Of a DNA stretch of 64,000 bases, positions 25,378 to 34,596 are shown piece by piece. The notes under the pieces are model-generated. The model did not search any database. It saw nothing but the letters and a program-made list of their open reading frames with translations, and was not told the DNA's origin. Within the stretch, counting starts at the first letter, position 1; every line of letters begins with the position of its first letter. The translations under genes were made by a program, and so were the position numbers. This stretch comes from Halovivax gelatinilyticus. GTDB taxonomy: Archaea; Halobacteriota; Halobacteria; Halobacteriales; Natrialbaceae. The stretch is taken from positions 1,563,992 to 1,627,991 of the forward strand of contig NZ_CP101322.1 in NCBI RefSeq assembly GCF_024300625.1. Direction: 5' to 3'.

Positions 25378-26013
25378 ATGGGGTTTCACTGGGACGATCT
25401 CTACAGGGAGGACGACTACGAGCGGCGAATCTACCTCGGCGACGAGTCGATGGCCGACTACCTCGAGACGTTTCTCGCGCGCTTCGGCCCGGTCGACGAC
25501 GTGGTCTCGGTCGGCTGCGGGCCGGGGGTCGTCCCGTTCGAACTCGCCGAGCGGTATCCCGACCTTCCGATCACCGGACTGGACTACGCCGAGACGATCG
25601 TCGCCGACAACCGCACACTCGCCGCCGAACGCGGCCTCGAGAACCTTTCGTTCGCGGTGGACGCGCTACCCGACCTGGCAACCGACCGGCGCTTCGATCT
25701 GGTCTACTGCGTGGCGACGCTCTTTTTCGTCGCTGACGCGGCGCGAGCGATCGAGTCGCTGTACGACCTCGTCCGTCCCGGTGGCTACCTCGTGGTTAAC
25801 TACCCCAACGAGCACACACAGGAGTGGGCGCGCGAGGCCGATCCCGAAAAGCGAGCAGATTTTTCGCTCGTCGCGGCGGGCGAAAACACGCTCTCGCGCG
25901 AGGAGATCGAGTCGATCCTCAATACTGACTCCCACGACTACTGGGAGGCGGTCGACGCCGACGACGAGGAGTTCGTCTCACCGGATCTTCCGATGGTGTA
26001 CGTCCGTCGGTGA
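25378..26013 (+). CDS. Class I SAM-dependent methyltransferase
   Basis: The 211-residue protein has the Rossmann methyltransferase fold: motif I VVSVGCGPGVVPFELAERYP (about 42-61), the acidic end of strand 2 ITGLDYAE, motif II region ALPDLATDRRFDLVYCVATLFF and the RPGGYLVVNYP strand. It methylates an unknown small molecule or macromolecule. The N-terminal GFHWDDLYREDDYERRIYLGDESMADYLETF is typical of small haloarchaeal methyltransferases. The rimI gene follows 64 bases downstream. Confidence 0.85.
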   Translation: MGFHWDDLYREDDYERRIYLGDESMADYLETFLARFGPVDDVVSVGCGPGVVPFELAERYPDLPITGLDYAETIVADNRTLAAERGLENLSFAVDALPDLATDRRFDLVYCVATLFFVADAARAIESLYDLVRPGGYLVVNYPNEHTQEWAREADPEKRADFSLVAAGENTLSREEIESILNTDSHDYWEAVDADDEEFVSPDLPMVYVRR

Positions 26014-26077
26014 GCCAGCCGTCGCGAGCGGTCGGGTGCGGGAACGTTTCTTAACCCGCAGGCCCGTACAGCCTACC

Positions 26078-26551
26078 GTGACGATCACCCGGCCGGATCC
26101 CGACGGCGTGACCATCCGCCGCGCCGAGCGAGCGGACGTGCTCGCCGTCGTCCACATCGAGTCCGCCTCGTTCGACGAGCCGTGGCCGGCGAACGCGTTC
26201 GAGGCGTTTCTCGGCGAACCCGGATTCGTCGTCGCCGTCGACCCGGACGGGCCGATCGTGGGTTACGCCGTCGCCGACGTCACGGCGACACACGGCGGCC
26301 CCCTCGGCCACCTCAAAGACATCGCCGTCCACCCGGACCGGCGCGGCGAAGGGATCGCCACGGCGCTGCTCGAACGCGTCCTGTTCGTGTTGTACCGGGG
26401 CGGCGCCGGAACCGTCAAACTCGAGGTTCGCGAGTCGAACGAACCGGCGATCTCGCTCTATCGGCGCTTCGGATTCGAGTCGCTTCGCCGAACCGAGGGC
26501 TACTACGCCGACGGCGAGGACGCGATCGTGATGATTCGCGATCTCCGGTGA
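26078..26551 (+). CDS. rimI: Ribosomal-protein-alanine/N-terminal acetyltransferase (RimI-like GNAT)
   Basis: With the GTG at 26078 as start the protein has 157 residues. The GNAT core is ATHGGPLGHLKDIAVHPDRRGEGIATALLERVL (motif A with RRGEGIA), then TVKLEVRESNEPAISLYRRFGFESL (motif B; NxxAxxLYxxxGF signature of RimI). It acetylates protein N-termini. The GTG start is chosen because TTTCTTAA lies about 25-32 bases upstream. The frame continues upstream, but those residues are the antisense-like overlap with the methyltransferase. It is followed by the DUF5810-DUF5809 pair. Confidence 0.88.
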   Translation: MTITRPDPDGVTIRRAERADVLAVVHIESASFDEPWPANAFEAFLGEPGFVVAVDPDGPIVGYAVADVTATHGGPLGHLKDIAVHPDRRGEGIATALLERVLFVLYRGGAGTVKLEVRESNEPAISLYRRFGFESLRRTEGYYADGEDAIVMIRDLR

Positions 26552-26620
26552 TCGGCTCGAAGCCGACGCGCTCGCCGATCGAGCGTGGCCGTTTTCTCCC
26601 TGGCGACGCAATCGCTTCGT

Positions 26621-27199
26621 ATGGGATACGCGTGTCCGGTCTGCGACGCGCCGCAGATAGACGGCGTCCACCTGGCGAACCACCTCGCGGTCACCGCCTC
26701 GCTCGACCGCCCCGACCACCGCGAGTGGCTCGCCGAGTACGCTCCCGACTGGCGCGATTGTGGACCCGAGGAACTCGCCGAGCGGGTCGTGACGCACGCT
26801 CCGGAGGCCGAGACGCCCGATTTCGAAACCGATGCTGGCGGCCGCCCCGACGTCGGATTTGAGGAGCAGTTGGCCGCCCAGAGCCGCCAACCCGGCCGCG
26901 GCGGCCCGATCGATGCAGCCAGCAGGTCCACCGGAACCCGATCGTCGGAGGTGGCTGAGATTCTCGACGAAGCCCGTGAACTGACCGAGTCGATGACCGC
27001 GAGCGGTGCGGACGGAGCGCAGACCGGAACTGACCGAGCGAATGTCGGAGATAGCCGAGTAGAGATCGGCGACGACCGAGCACAGGCCGACGACTCGACA
27101 ACGGGAGATGGGTCGACGACCGAAGCCGTCGAATCGTCGTCCGGAGACGGTGAGTCGTCGTCAGGAGCCGACCCGACGCCTCGAGACGAAAACGCGTAA
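26621..27199 (+). CDS. DUF5810 haloarchaeal protein
   Basis: The 192-residue protein starts MGYACPVCDAPQIDGVHLANHLAVTASL, a single zinc-finger-like CPxC...H...H motif, then WLAEYAPDWRDCGPEELAERVV. From about residue 75 it is acidic low-complexity sequence rich in Ser, Asp, Gly and Thr, expected to be disordered. The N-terminal pattern is that of the haloarchaea-specific DUF5810 family. It is 25 bases upstream of the DUF5809 gene, a pairing that suggests co-transcription. Molecular role unknown. Confidence 0.8.
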   Translation: MGYACPVCDAPQIDGVHLANHLAVTASLDRPDHREWLAEYAPDWRDCGPEELAERVVTHAPEAETPDFETDAGGRPDVGFEEQLAAQSRQPGRGGPIDAASRSTGTRSSEVAEILDEARELTESMTASGADGAQTGTDRANVGDSRVEIGDDRAQADDSTTGDGSTTEAVESSSGDGESSSGADPTPRDENA

Positions 27200-27224
27200 C
27201 TAGTCGCCGTTCCAGTGGACAGGT

Positions 27225-27641
27225 ATGGAGACAGCGGGATTCTTCGCACCCGACGACGCGGCCGAAGCGAGTGACTACTACGAGGGGGTCGGCCCGGCGG
27301 CCCAGACGACCGTCCGCGAGGTAGCCAAGGCGATGGAATTCGACCGTGAGGAGTATCGCGAACGCGTAACGGGCGACGTCGTCGAGACCGCCCGCGACGC
27401 CACGTTCGCGAGCCTGCTCGAAGTCGCGGTCGGCACGCGCGAGGAGTACGAAGCTTGGCGGGAGACGTACGACGGCGACGTTCACGAGATGGGCCACGAG
27501 GCCGTCGACAACGTCGCCTGGCACGCGGGGCCAGAGGACGAGGCCGTCGCCGCGACCTTCCAGAACGAACCCGAGGCGGCCGTCGCGACGCTGCGCCGGC
27601 AGTCGTTCGGACGGCTCTACCGGCCCCTGTTCGAGGAGTGA
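27225..27641 (+). CDS. DUF5809 haloarchaeal protein
   Basis: The 138-residue protein opens METAGFFAPDDAAEASDYYEG, then TTVREVAKAMEFDREEYRERVTGDVVETARDATFASLLEV, VGTREEYEAWRETYDGDVHEMG, VDNVAWHAGP and RRQSFGRLYRPLF. This agrees with the haloarchaeal DUF5809 family. It is mostly alpha-helical and soluble, with no catalytic motif. It is paired with DUF5810 upstream; function unknown. Confidence 0.82.
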   Translation: METAGFFAPDDAAEASDYYEGVGPAAQTTVREVAKAMEFDREEYRERVTGDVVETARDATFASLLEVAVGTREEYEAWRETYDGDVHEMGHEAVDNVAWHAGPEDEAVAATFQNEPEAAVATLRRQSFGRLYRPLFEE

Positions 27642-27717
27642 ACCGATCGTCGAGACCAGTCAATTTCCGTCCGTGGTACGCCACACAATTTAGGTACTCT
27701 TCACCGAAGTGGTACCA

Positions 27718-28002
27718 ATGAACGTCGACGAAACGGTCGAAACAGTCGATGAAAAGGGGCGCGTAACGCTCCCGAAGTCGGTTTTCGAATTACTCGGCCT
27801 CGAAGGCGGAGAGCGCGTCCGAATCACTGTCGAAGATGGACGGATCGTCATCCGCCCACACGGTTCCCGAGAACAGTTCATCGAGACGATGGAGGGATGT
27901 ATTTCGGACGAAACGAAGGCCGAAGACGCGCCGTCGGTGACGCCGTCGGATGTGAAAGCCGACTGGACGAGCGATCTGCCGAACGCTTCGTCTTCCGAGT
28001 GA
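27718..28002 (+). CDS. AbrB/MazE-type transcription regulator (orphan)
   Basis: The 94-residue protein has an N-terminal AbrB/SpoVT swapped-hairpin domain: VETVDEKGRVTLPKSVFELLGLEGGERVRITVEDGRIVIRP. A charged tail follows. It resembles VapB/PhoU-type antitoxins and small archaeal regulators, but no toxin gene (PIN or MazF) is next to it. The ATG at 27718 is chosen because a TATA-like AATTTAGG lies about 30 bases upstream; a GTG three codons earlier is possible. It is convergent with the RND gene, one base between stops. Confidence 0.85.
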   Translation: MNVDETVETVDEKGRVTLPKSVFELLGLEGGERVRITVEDGRIVIRPHGSREQFIETMEGCISDETKAEDAPSVTPSDVKADWTSDLPNASSSE

Positions 28003-28003
28003 C

Positions 28004-30562
28004 TCACTCACCCGAGACGGCGTCGGTTCGGGACGTAGCGACGTCCGAGTCGCCGTACTCGACCCACAGCCACAGCAGGCTCGGGAGGACGAAGACGCTC
28101 AACAGGAACGACACGCCGAGTGCGAGCGCGACGATCAGCCCGAACGAGGTCATCTGGGGCTCGGGAACGAGAATCAAGAGCGAGAAGGCACCGCCGGAGG
28201 TCACCGCGCTTCCGAGCAGCGCGCCGCCGGTCCCGGTTACGGCTTCGCGAAGCGCCGTCGCCGCGTCCAGTCCGCGCTCTAATTCCTGGCAGAACCGATC
28301 GGAGAGGTGGATGTTGTAGTCGATGCCGAGGCCGATCGTGATGCTGACGAGCAGCGCCGTCACCATCGTCAGCGGCTGTCCGGCGAGGTACATGCCGCCG
28401 AAGACGAGCCCGAGCGCCAGCGCGATCGGAACGACGGTGATCGCCCCGAGCGCGAGGCTACCGTGGACGAACCGGTAGACGAGCGCGAGCGCGCCCAGGA
28501 CGCCCGCCATCGCGATCAGGAGCGTCCAGACGATCCCGCTCGCGATCTCACCCATCTCGGCTTCGTTGAACGTCCCCACGCCGACGGCCGTCACCGACAG
28601 CCCGGAGTCGGCTTCCATCTCGTCGGCGATCCCGTTCATCACCGCGGCCCGATCCGAGCCGAACGCCTGGCTGGCCGGCACCTGGACGAGCGTCGAGGCG
28701 TAGGTTCCCTCGTCGGTCCGCTCGACGACGACGCTCGCCTCCTCGGGCGCGACCTCGAACAGTTCGTCGAGAACGGCCGCGACGTCCTCGTCGGGGACGT
28801 CGTCACCCGTCGTGTCCGCCGCCTCGAGCGTCTCCGCGAACGCCTCGTCCTCGGCGGCGACCGCCTCCATCACGGTCAGGACGGAGACGACGTCCGCCTC
28901 GCCGTTGCGGGTGAGAACGACGTCGTCCGCCGCCCCGGCCGCCTCGTGTCCGGCGGCGACGGCCGCCATTCCCTCCGCGGATCCGATATCGACGCCGTCG
29001 CCGCCGACGAGCATCGTGGTGTAGCCGGAACCGCCTTCGGCGAAGCCCGCCTGATCGGTCTGGAAGTTCGCCTGGACGTACGACAGCTGGTCGACGAGGT
29101 CGGATTCGTGGCTCTCGATCGCCATCGGACCCGGTAGCTGCGTTTGCCAGTCGGGGACGTCCTCTGGGTCGAACTCCTGCCAGGCTTCGCGATCGAGTTC
29201 GGCGAACGCCACCCCGCCGGCGAGCCCGGCGATCAGGGCGACGGCGACGACGGCGACCGGCGCCTTCTGAGCGAGCGTGGCCCCGACGCCGAGGACGCGA
29301 CTGAGGTGGCGGCCCTTCCCGAGCGCCGTCTTTCGCCGGTCGAATCCGAAGCGCTCCCACAGCCCGTCGGCGCTCACTTTGAGCGCGGGGACCAGCGTCG
29401 TGAAGATGACGAGCGCGGCGATTACGCCGAGGGTTATCGCGACGCCCAGGTCGCGAATCAGCGGGACGGGACTGAACTGGTTCGAGAGGAAGCCGATCGC
29501 CGCCGTCACCGTGACGAGGACGAACGCGACCGAGACGGCCGCCGTCGACCGACTGAGCGCGCTTCGGATCGCTTCCGCCGGACCGCGACGCTCCCTGTAG
29601 CGCATGAAGACGTGAAAGCCGAAGTCGATACTCAGCGCGGCGACCAGGATCGGTGCGATGAGCGCCGTCGTCTGGTTGAGTAGTCCCATCCAGCCCATCA
29701 GTCCGGCCGTCCAGACGAGGGCGACCACCGTTCCGGTGAACCCGATCAGCACGTCGGTGAGGTCGCGGTAGGCGAAGCCGAGGATGACGAGCAGCAAGGC
29801 GAGCACGGCCGGGACGATCAGCCAGGCGAGTTCGGTGAGCAGTTGCTGGTTGAGTTCGGCCCAGACGGGCTGTCCCTCGGCGTATATGGCGGGCGAGTCG
29901 TACTCGGCCGCGTGGTCGAACAGCGCCTGTTCGATCTCGAACCCGGGGCCGGCCGTCGCCGGATCGTCGTCGGCCGCGTCCGCGAAGGCGAAGGTCATCC
30001 GGAAGCCGTCGGCGTGGGTCGCTCCGCCCTCGTAGGTCGCCGGCATGAAGAACGCCGCCTCCTCGCCGCCATCGAGTGCCGTCGCGATCGCCTCCTCGAG
30101 TTCCGCGTCGCTCGCCGACTCGATCGCCTCGTACTGGGCGTCGAGGTCGGTCGACGCGTCGTCGAGTAGCGCCGCCGCGATCAGGTTCGGCGCACCGTTC
30201 ACTCCATCCTCGGCGAGCGCGTCTGCGACCGTCTCGTCGGCCGTAACCGTCCGCTGGTACTCGATGGCCGACAGGAGCGCCTCGCGTTCTAAGACCGACT
30301 CGCCGTCGCCGATCACGTAGACGTCCGCCAGTGCGGGGTCGTCACCGTCCTCGTCGTCTCCGTACCGCTCGTCGATGTACTCAGTCGCGGCGTAGACGTC
30401 CGTCTCCCCGATCGCGTCCTCGTCGATTCCCTGGTCGATCTCCCCCTGATCCTGGACGATCCCGAACGCAACCCCCGCGGTCAGGACGAGCACGGCGAGG
30501 ATGACCAGCCGGTTGTGCGTCGTCACGACCCTCGCGAACCGTTCGATTGCATCCTGAAACAT
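28004..30562 (-). CDS. RND/MMPL-family exporter
   Basis: The 852-residue membrane protein has the SSD/RND plan duplicated: one TM near residues 20-38, a large extracytoplasmic domain (about 45-240), then about five TMs (LIVPAVLALLLVILGFAYRDLTDVLIGFTG; APILVAALSIDFGFHVFMRYRE, the RND family D/F-rich segment). The plan then repeats (TM, domain about 460-680, and YLAGQPLTMVTALLVSITIGLGIDYNIHLSDRF). Such proton-driven pumps export lipids or hydrophobic compounds. The ATG at 30562 is preferred because a TATA-like tract (GAGATAATTAATG, about 30628-30645) would place the transcript start below the longer alternative. A 21-bp inverted repeat occupies the leader. Confidence 0.88.
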   Translation of the reverse strand: MFQDAIERFARVVTTHNRLVILAVLVLTAGVAFGIVQDQGEIDQGIDEDAIGETDVYAATEYIDERYGDDEDGDDPALADVYVIGDGESVLEREALLSAIEYQRTVTADETVADALAEDGVNGAPNLIAAALLDDASTDLDAQYEAIESASDAELEEAIATALDGGEEAAFFMPATYEGGATHADGFRMTFAFADAADDDPATAGPGFEIEQALFDHAAEYDSPAIYAEGQPVWAELNQQLLTELAWLIVPAVLALLLVILGFAYRDLTDVLIGFTGTVVALVWTAGLMGWMGLLNQTTALIAPILVAALSIDFGFHVFMRYRERRGPAEAIRSALSRSTAAVSVAFVLVTVTAAIGFLSNQFSPVPLIRDLGVAITLGVIAALVIFTTLVPALKVSADGLWERFGFDRRKTALGKGRHLSRVLGVGATLAQKAPVAVVAVALIAGLAGGVAFAELDREAWQEFDPEDVPDWQTQLPGPMAIESHESDLVDQLSYVQANFQTDQAGFAEGGSGYTTMLVGGDGVDIGSAEGMAAVAAGHEAAGAADDVVLTRNGEADVVSVLTVMEAVAAEDEAFAETLEAADTTGDDVPDEDVAAVLDELFEVAPEEASVVVERTDEGTYASTLVQVPASQAFGSDRAAVMNGIADEMEADSGLSVTAVGVGTFNEAEMGEIASGIVWTLLIAMAGVLGALALVYRFVHGSLALGAITVVPIALALGLVFGGMYLAGQPLTMVTALLVSITIGLGIDYNIHLSDRFCQELERGLDAATALREAVTGTGGALLGSAVTSGGAFSLLILVPEPQMTSFGLIVALALGVSFLLSVFVLPSLLWLWVEYGDSDVATSRTDAVSGE

Positions 30563-30575
30563 GGTCTGGTGGTGC

Positions 30576-30596
30576 GGTCGTCGCGGCGCGACGACC
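30576..30596. promoter_or_regulatory. 21-bp perfect inverted repeat in the RND exporter leader
   Basis: GGTCGTCGCG-g-CGCGACGACC has 10-bp arms and a 1-base centre. It lies 14 bases upstream of the exporter ATG and downstream of its probable TATA box, around the expected transcript start. This is the typical place for a repressor of an efflux gene; a leader hairpin is the alternative. Confidence 0.6.
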
Positions 30597-30880
30597 TGCG
30601 GTTCGAACGGGAATTCCCACCTCACCTACATTAATTATCTCTTTTCGTTGCACAGTCAGGCGCGGCTATCTTCGTGTCACAACCGGGCATCGTAATCTCA
30701 CGGTTGATTCTCTCACGGCGGGATTGGTTTCCATCCGGGCGCGTGCACCGCGGGCCAACGGCGATTTCGTCTCATCCCGGTTGCCGAGACGGGCTCCCCG
30801 TGGGATTTCGGGGGCGGATCGCTGCCGAGTTGCGCGACGGATCGTCACCTTCTATCGTGTCCGCCCCGACGTCGAACGCA

Positions 30881-31417
30881 ATGACCGACGCCGACGGATG
30901 GCCGGTGATCGAATCGGAGACCGAGTACGAGACCGGGTGGTACGACGGCGGCTACGACCTGGTCGAACAGCCGGACGGCAGCGAGAAGCGCTACTACTGG
31001 GCCGAACTCCCGCCGGCCGTCGTGATCGTCGCGCCCACCGACGAGGGGATCCTGTTCGTCGAGCAGTATCGACCGACGACGGGCAGTACGCACCTCGAAC
31101 TGCCGGCCGGAATCGTCGAAGACGGCGAGTCCTACACGGGAGCGGCCGCCCGCGAACTCGAAGAAGAGACCGGCTTTCGGCCGTCGAGTACGGCCCTGAT
31201 CCAGGAGTACGCCGTCGCGACGGGCGTCTTGCGCCACGACCGCGCCGTCGTCTACGCCGACGGCCTCGAACCCGGCGAGCGCGAACTCGACTCGAACGAG
31301 TTCCTCGAGGTCCGGACGGTGCCGGTTGCGGAGGCGCTCGATCGAGCCCGCGCGGACCCCGCCAACGACGCCTCGATCAGCGCGCTCTTGCTGGCGAGCG
31401 AAGACGGCTTTCTCTGA
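30881..31417 (+). CDS. NUDIX hydrolase (ADP-ribose pyrophosphatase-like)
   Basis: The 178-residue protein has a complete Nudix box, GIVEDGESYTGAAARELEEETGF, with the catalytic REx2EE residues. The surrounding LFVEQYRPTTGSTHLELPAG is typical of ADP-ribose/nucleoside-diphosphate-sugar pyrophosphatases (QxRP-like loop). It hydrolyses a nucleoside diphosphate linked to another moiety; the substrate is inferred only. The ATG at 30881 (MTDADGWP) lies about 30 bases after a weak TATA-like TCTATCG. It is divergent from the RND exporter and followed 43 bases later by the rhodanese gene. Confidence 0.88.
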   Translation: MTDADGWPVIESETEYETGWYDGGYDLVEQPDGSEKRYYWAELPPAVVIVAPTDEGILFVEQYRPTTGSTHLELPAGIVEDGESYTGAAARELEEETGFRPSSTALIQEYAVATGVLRHDRAVVYADGLEPGERELDSNEFLEVRTVPVAEALDRARADPANDASISALLLASEDGFL

Positions 31418-31460
31418 CCGACCCGTGGCCTTATTCCGTTCGCACCCGAACGGACCACCG

Positions 31461-31823
31461 ATGGACGCCGAGATCGACCCCGATTCGGTCTACGACCTCG
31501 TCGATCGCGACGACGTTCGCGTCGTCGACATCCGCGATCCGACGAGCTTCGCCCGCGAGCACATTCCCGGAAGCGAGAACGTCCCGTTTGGGCGACTCCC
31601 ACAGCGGGTCGAGGAGCTATCGGGCGCGACGCGGATCGTCACGGTCTGTCCGCACGGCAAGGCGAGCGTCCAGGCGGCTCGCCTCATCGCCTCGTTCGAA
31701 GGCTGTACGGACGCCCGCGTCGAGAGCATGGCCGGCGGCCTGGAGGCCTGGCGCGAGCGGTACGAACTGGTTTCGGTCGACGGTGAGGCCGACGTCGCCG
31801 GCGAATCGGAGCCGCCCTTCTGA
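31461..31823 (+). CDS. Rhodanese-like sulfurtransferase
   Basis: The 120-residue single-domain rhodanese contains VRVVDIRDPTSFAREHIPGSENVPFGRL and the active-site loop VCPHGKASVQAARLI, with Cys as the sulfur carrier in CxxGxxS form. AGGLEAWRERYEL is the closing helix. It transfers sulfane sulfur in an unknown pathway. The preceding NUDIX gene is 43 bases upstream, so co-transcription is likely. Confidence 0.9.
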   Translation: MDAEIDPDSVYDLVDRDDVRVVDIRDPTSFAREHIPGSENVPFGRLPQRVEELSGATRIVTVCPHGKASVQAARLIASFEGCTDARVESMAGGLEAWRERYELVSVDGEADVAGESEPPF

Positions 31824-31941
31824 CGGTCCGTCGCCCCGCTCGACTCGTGTACGACGTTCGCATCCTCGGCTCTGGCACTACCGTCGTCGCTCGTCGGATC
31901 GATTAGCCGGCGAGAAGTGAGGTGAGGCTTAGATCATCGCA

Positions 31942-32235
31942 TCAGGCGACGTTGAATCCGCGATCGCGGAGGAAGTCCTCGATGCGGCCGGTGTGGTTGC
32001 CCTGGAGTTCGATGTGCGAGTCCTCGACGGTCCCGCCGCAGGCGAACTTCGATTTGAGGTCCGAGGAGAGACTGTCGAGATCGACGTCCTTCGGATCGAA
32101 CCCTTCGATGATCGTTACCTCTTTGCCGTACCTGCGCTCGTCAATGCGGATTGTGAGTTGCTGCTGGCCCTTTGCGACGTCCTCGCAGACGCAGAGCTCG
32201 TCGGGCAACCCGCACGTCGAGCAGACTTCCGACAT
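31942..32235 (-). CDS. Translation initiation factor aIF1 (SUI1 family)
   Basis: The 97-residue protein has an N-terminal zinc-like motif ([13 protein letters not shown]) and the SUI1 core: [58 protein letters not shown]. It acts at the ribosomal P site in start-codon selection. The TATA box (minus GTTTAATAT, about 32260-32268) lies 25-33 bases before the ATG. Confidence 0.95.
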   Translation of the reverse strand: MSEVCSTCGLPDELCVCEDVAKGQQQLTIRIDERRYGKEVTIIEGFDPKDVDLDSLSSDLKSKFACGGTVEDSHIELQGNHTGRIEDFLRDRGFNVA

Positions 32236-32259
32236 TACATCAGGGGCTACGAAATGAGC

Positions 32260-32268
32260 ATATTAAAC
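32260..32268 (-). promoter_or_regulatory. TATA box of the aIF1 gene
   Basis: The minus-strand GTTTAATAT lies 25-33 bases upstream of the aIF1 ATG at 32235. It sits in an AT-rich island between aIF1 and the transglutaminase gene. Confidence 0.5.
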
Positions 32269-32409
32269 ACTATCGGGACCGCGACGCCGTCGGTCGGTTC
32301 TTTTTGAGCGATCGGCCACGTCGGATGGTCGATTCGCCACCTCGACGTCCGATGTGGTGGACGAAAGGGTACCGCTTGATCCGGTGGCGCGCCCGTCGAA
32401 CCGACCGCC

Positions 32410-34596
32410 TCACGCGGGTGCCGCGCCGACACCGCGGATGGGTCTGGTGGCGTAGACCAGTTCGTCGACAGCCGCGATGGCCTCGTCGGCCGTCACCCGG
32501 TCGACGCCCGGGCCGAACGTCGCCTGCTCCCTGGCGGCCGCGACGGCGTGGACTCGCTCGTCGAGGTCGGCGGACGCGGAGAGCGCCTCCAGGTAGGCGC
32601 GGGGTGATTCGGTCGGCGACCGCGGTCTGTATCGCGCGCCGAGGTAGTCTTCGAGTCGTCGGTAGGCGCGCTCGGCGTCGGCGTTCGGCGACCCGGTCGG
32701 CCGCTGCCAGTAGAGGCGGCCGAGTCGCGCGAGTCGGGAGGGCGCCCCGAAGCGGTGTGCGCCGGCGACCAGTCCCAGGAGGGCGAGTCCGGTGAACGCG
32801 AGCTGTTCGCGCGAGGGTTGCGGGATGGATAGTCCGCCGTCCGAATCGTCTCCATCGTCGGCGCGGTCGTCGTCGCCGTTCGTTCGATTATCGTCGCGCG
32901 TCGACTCGTTGTCGCGATCGATGTCGATCCCCTCGCTCTCGTCGGTGTCGATGTTCGATTCATCGTCTTCGCGAGCTTCTTCGAGCCGCTCTGCGTGATC
33001 ATCGTCGCGGTCGCTCATCGGCGTCGGTTCGAACTCGACCCAGCCGTGGCCCGGGAAGTAAACTTCCGGCCAGGCGTGCGCGTCGAGACCCCGGACGACC
33101 CAGGTGTCCTCGTCGACCTGCTGTCCCTCGGTGTAACCGGTCGCGTAGCGGGCCGGAATCCCCTCGCTTCGGAGCATCTGGACCATCGTGGTCGCGGCGT
33201 AGACGCAGTAGCCCTCGTCCATCTCGAACAGGTACGCTTCGGCGACGTCGCCGCTCGGTCGATCGACGTCGAGCGAGTACTCCTTCGTATTCCGGAGGTA
33301 CTCTTCGATCGCGACGGCCGCGTCGTACGGGGTGTCCGCGTCGCCGACCACGTCGCTCGTGTACTCGGCGAACTCGTCGGTGCGATCGTCGGGTTCCTGG
33401 AGGTAGCGGCTCTCGATATCGTCAGCGTAGTTCGTCCCGGCCGCGCGCAGTTCCTCCGGCGACGGATCGATGACGGCGCTCTCGACGGTGTACTCGTCGC
33501 CTTCGAACAGGGTGGCTGACGGGCGAACCTGTTCGTGCTCGGTCACTTCCAGGTAGTCCTCGACGGTCCCCGAGAACCTGATCGCCTTCGCGGCCGCGGG
33601 AGTCGCCCTGACCTGCGTTTCGATCTGGACGGTCTGTACCATCGATTCGTGCCGGCCCGGCGGCGCCGAGACAGACCCATCGAACTGTTCGGCCTCGCCG
33701 GTCGTCACCCACTCGTCTCCGGTAAACCGGTCGTAGACGCCGCTGCGCCAGTAAGCCGGTTCGTCACTCTCGATCGTAAACCGAACCTCCGGCGAGAGAT
33801 CGACGCTCCCGGTGATCGTCGATCGGTCGGCGTCGGCGGCGACGCTCCCTTCGAGCGTGCCGGATCCCGCTCCCGGAACGAGCGACTGACCCTCACTCGT
33901 TCCGCCGGGCACCAGCGGGACGAACAGCGAGAGGAAGATCATCGCCGCGATCAGGACGACGAGCAGATCCGCCTGGCCGAGCCCGCCGCCGTGTCGATCG
34001 AGTTCACCGAACGCGACCATTGCGACCCCCGCGATCGTCCCGCCCAGCGTGAGCGAGAGGCCGGCGTCTCCGGTGAGGACGAGAAACCCGAGCGCCAACC
34101 CGCCCGGGATCGTCGCCAGCGCGTAGCGCCTGCGTAACGCGAGATACCAGGTGAGAAACGTCGGAACGGGGACGTAGGCCAGCGCCCAGGTGCGCGCCTC
34201 GTGAACCCGGATGAGTTCGACGCCGGTCGTCAGGGTGTAGGCGTCCGAGAGCACCTGATCGAGTGCGGTGAGCGCCGTCGCCAGGTCGATTCCGGCCGCG
34301 CTGAAGTAATAGGCGAACGCGCCGACGCCGGCCAGGACGGAGACGGTGATGGCCGTCCGCTCACCGACCGTCAGCGCGGCGACCGTCCCGAGGACCAGGC
34401 TCGCGACGACGAGCAGCGTGAGCGTCTCGGTTCCGCCGACGGCCCGGGTAATCTCTCTCAGGATGCGAACGTACGCGAGCACGAGCGCGATCGAGCAGGC
34501 GAGCGCCGCCAGCCTGACGGCGGCCACCGAGCCGTCTGCGCCGTAGACCAGGTCGGTTTTCGCCCGATCGAACCAGGAGCTGTTCGCCGCGCTCAT
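32410..34596 (-). CDS. Membrane transglutaminase-like protein (DUF3488/transglutaminase core)
   Basis: The 728-residue protein has about six to seven N-terminal TMs (residues about 25-210), then an extracytoplasmic domain with the transglutaminase core. The catalytic Cys lies in EGYCVYAATTMVQML and the His in VVRGLDAHAWPEVYFPGHGWVEFEPTP. A highly acidic linker (about 530-595) precedes one more TM and a cytoplasmic C-terminal DUF4129-like region (DAERAYRRLEDYLGARY). The start ATG overlaps the DUF58 stop (ATGA), so it is translationally coupled. It probably works with MoxR and DUF58 in processing exported proteins. Confidence 0.87.
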   Translation of the reverse strand: MSAANSSWFDRAKTDLVYGADGSVAAVRLAALACSIALVLAYVRILREITRAVGGTETLTLLVVASLVLGTVAALTVGERTAITVSVLAGVGAFAYYFSAAGIDLATALTALDQVLSDAYTLTTGVELIRVHEARTWALAYVPVPTFLTWYLALRRRYALATIPGGLALGFLVLTGDAGLSLTLGGTIAGVAMVAFGELDRHGGGLGQADLLVVLIAAMIFLSLFVPLVPGGTSEGQSLVPGAGSGTLEGSVAADADRSTITGSVDLSPEVRFTIESDEPAYWRSGVYDRFTGDEWVTTGEAEQFDGSVSAPPGRHESMVQTVQIETQVRATPAAAKAIRFSGTVEDYLEVTEHEQVRPSATLFEGDEYTVESAVIDPSPEELRAAGTNYADDIESRYLQEPDDRTDEFAEYTSDVVGDADTPYDAAVAIEEYLRNTKEYSLDVDRPSGDVAEAYLFEMDEGYCVYAATTMVQMLRSEGIPARYATGYTEGQQVDEDTWVVRGLDAHAWPEVYFPGHGWVEFEPTPMSDRDDDHAERLEEAREDDESNIDTDESEGIDIDRDNESTRDDNRTNGDDDRADDGDDSDGGLSIPQPSREQLAFTGLALLGLVAGAHRFGAPSRLARLGRLYWQRPTGSPNADAERAYRRLEDYLGARYRPRSPTESPRAYLEALSASADLDERVHAVAAAREQATFGPGVDRVTADEAIAAVDELVYATRPIRGVGAAPA

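Noticed and set aside
27718-28002. Toxin-antitoxin module
   Set aside because: Only an AbrB-type protein is present. Neither neighbour is a toxin.
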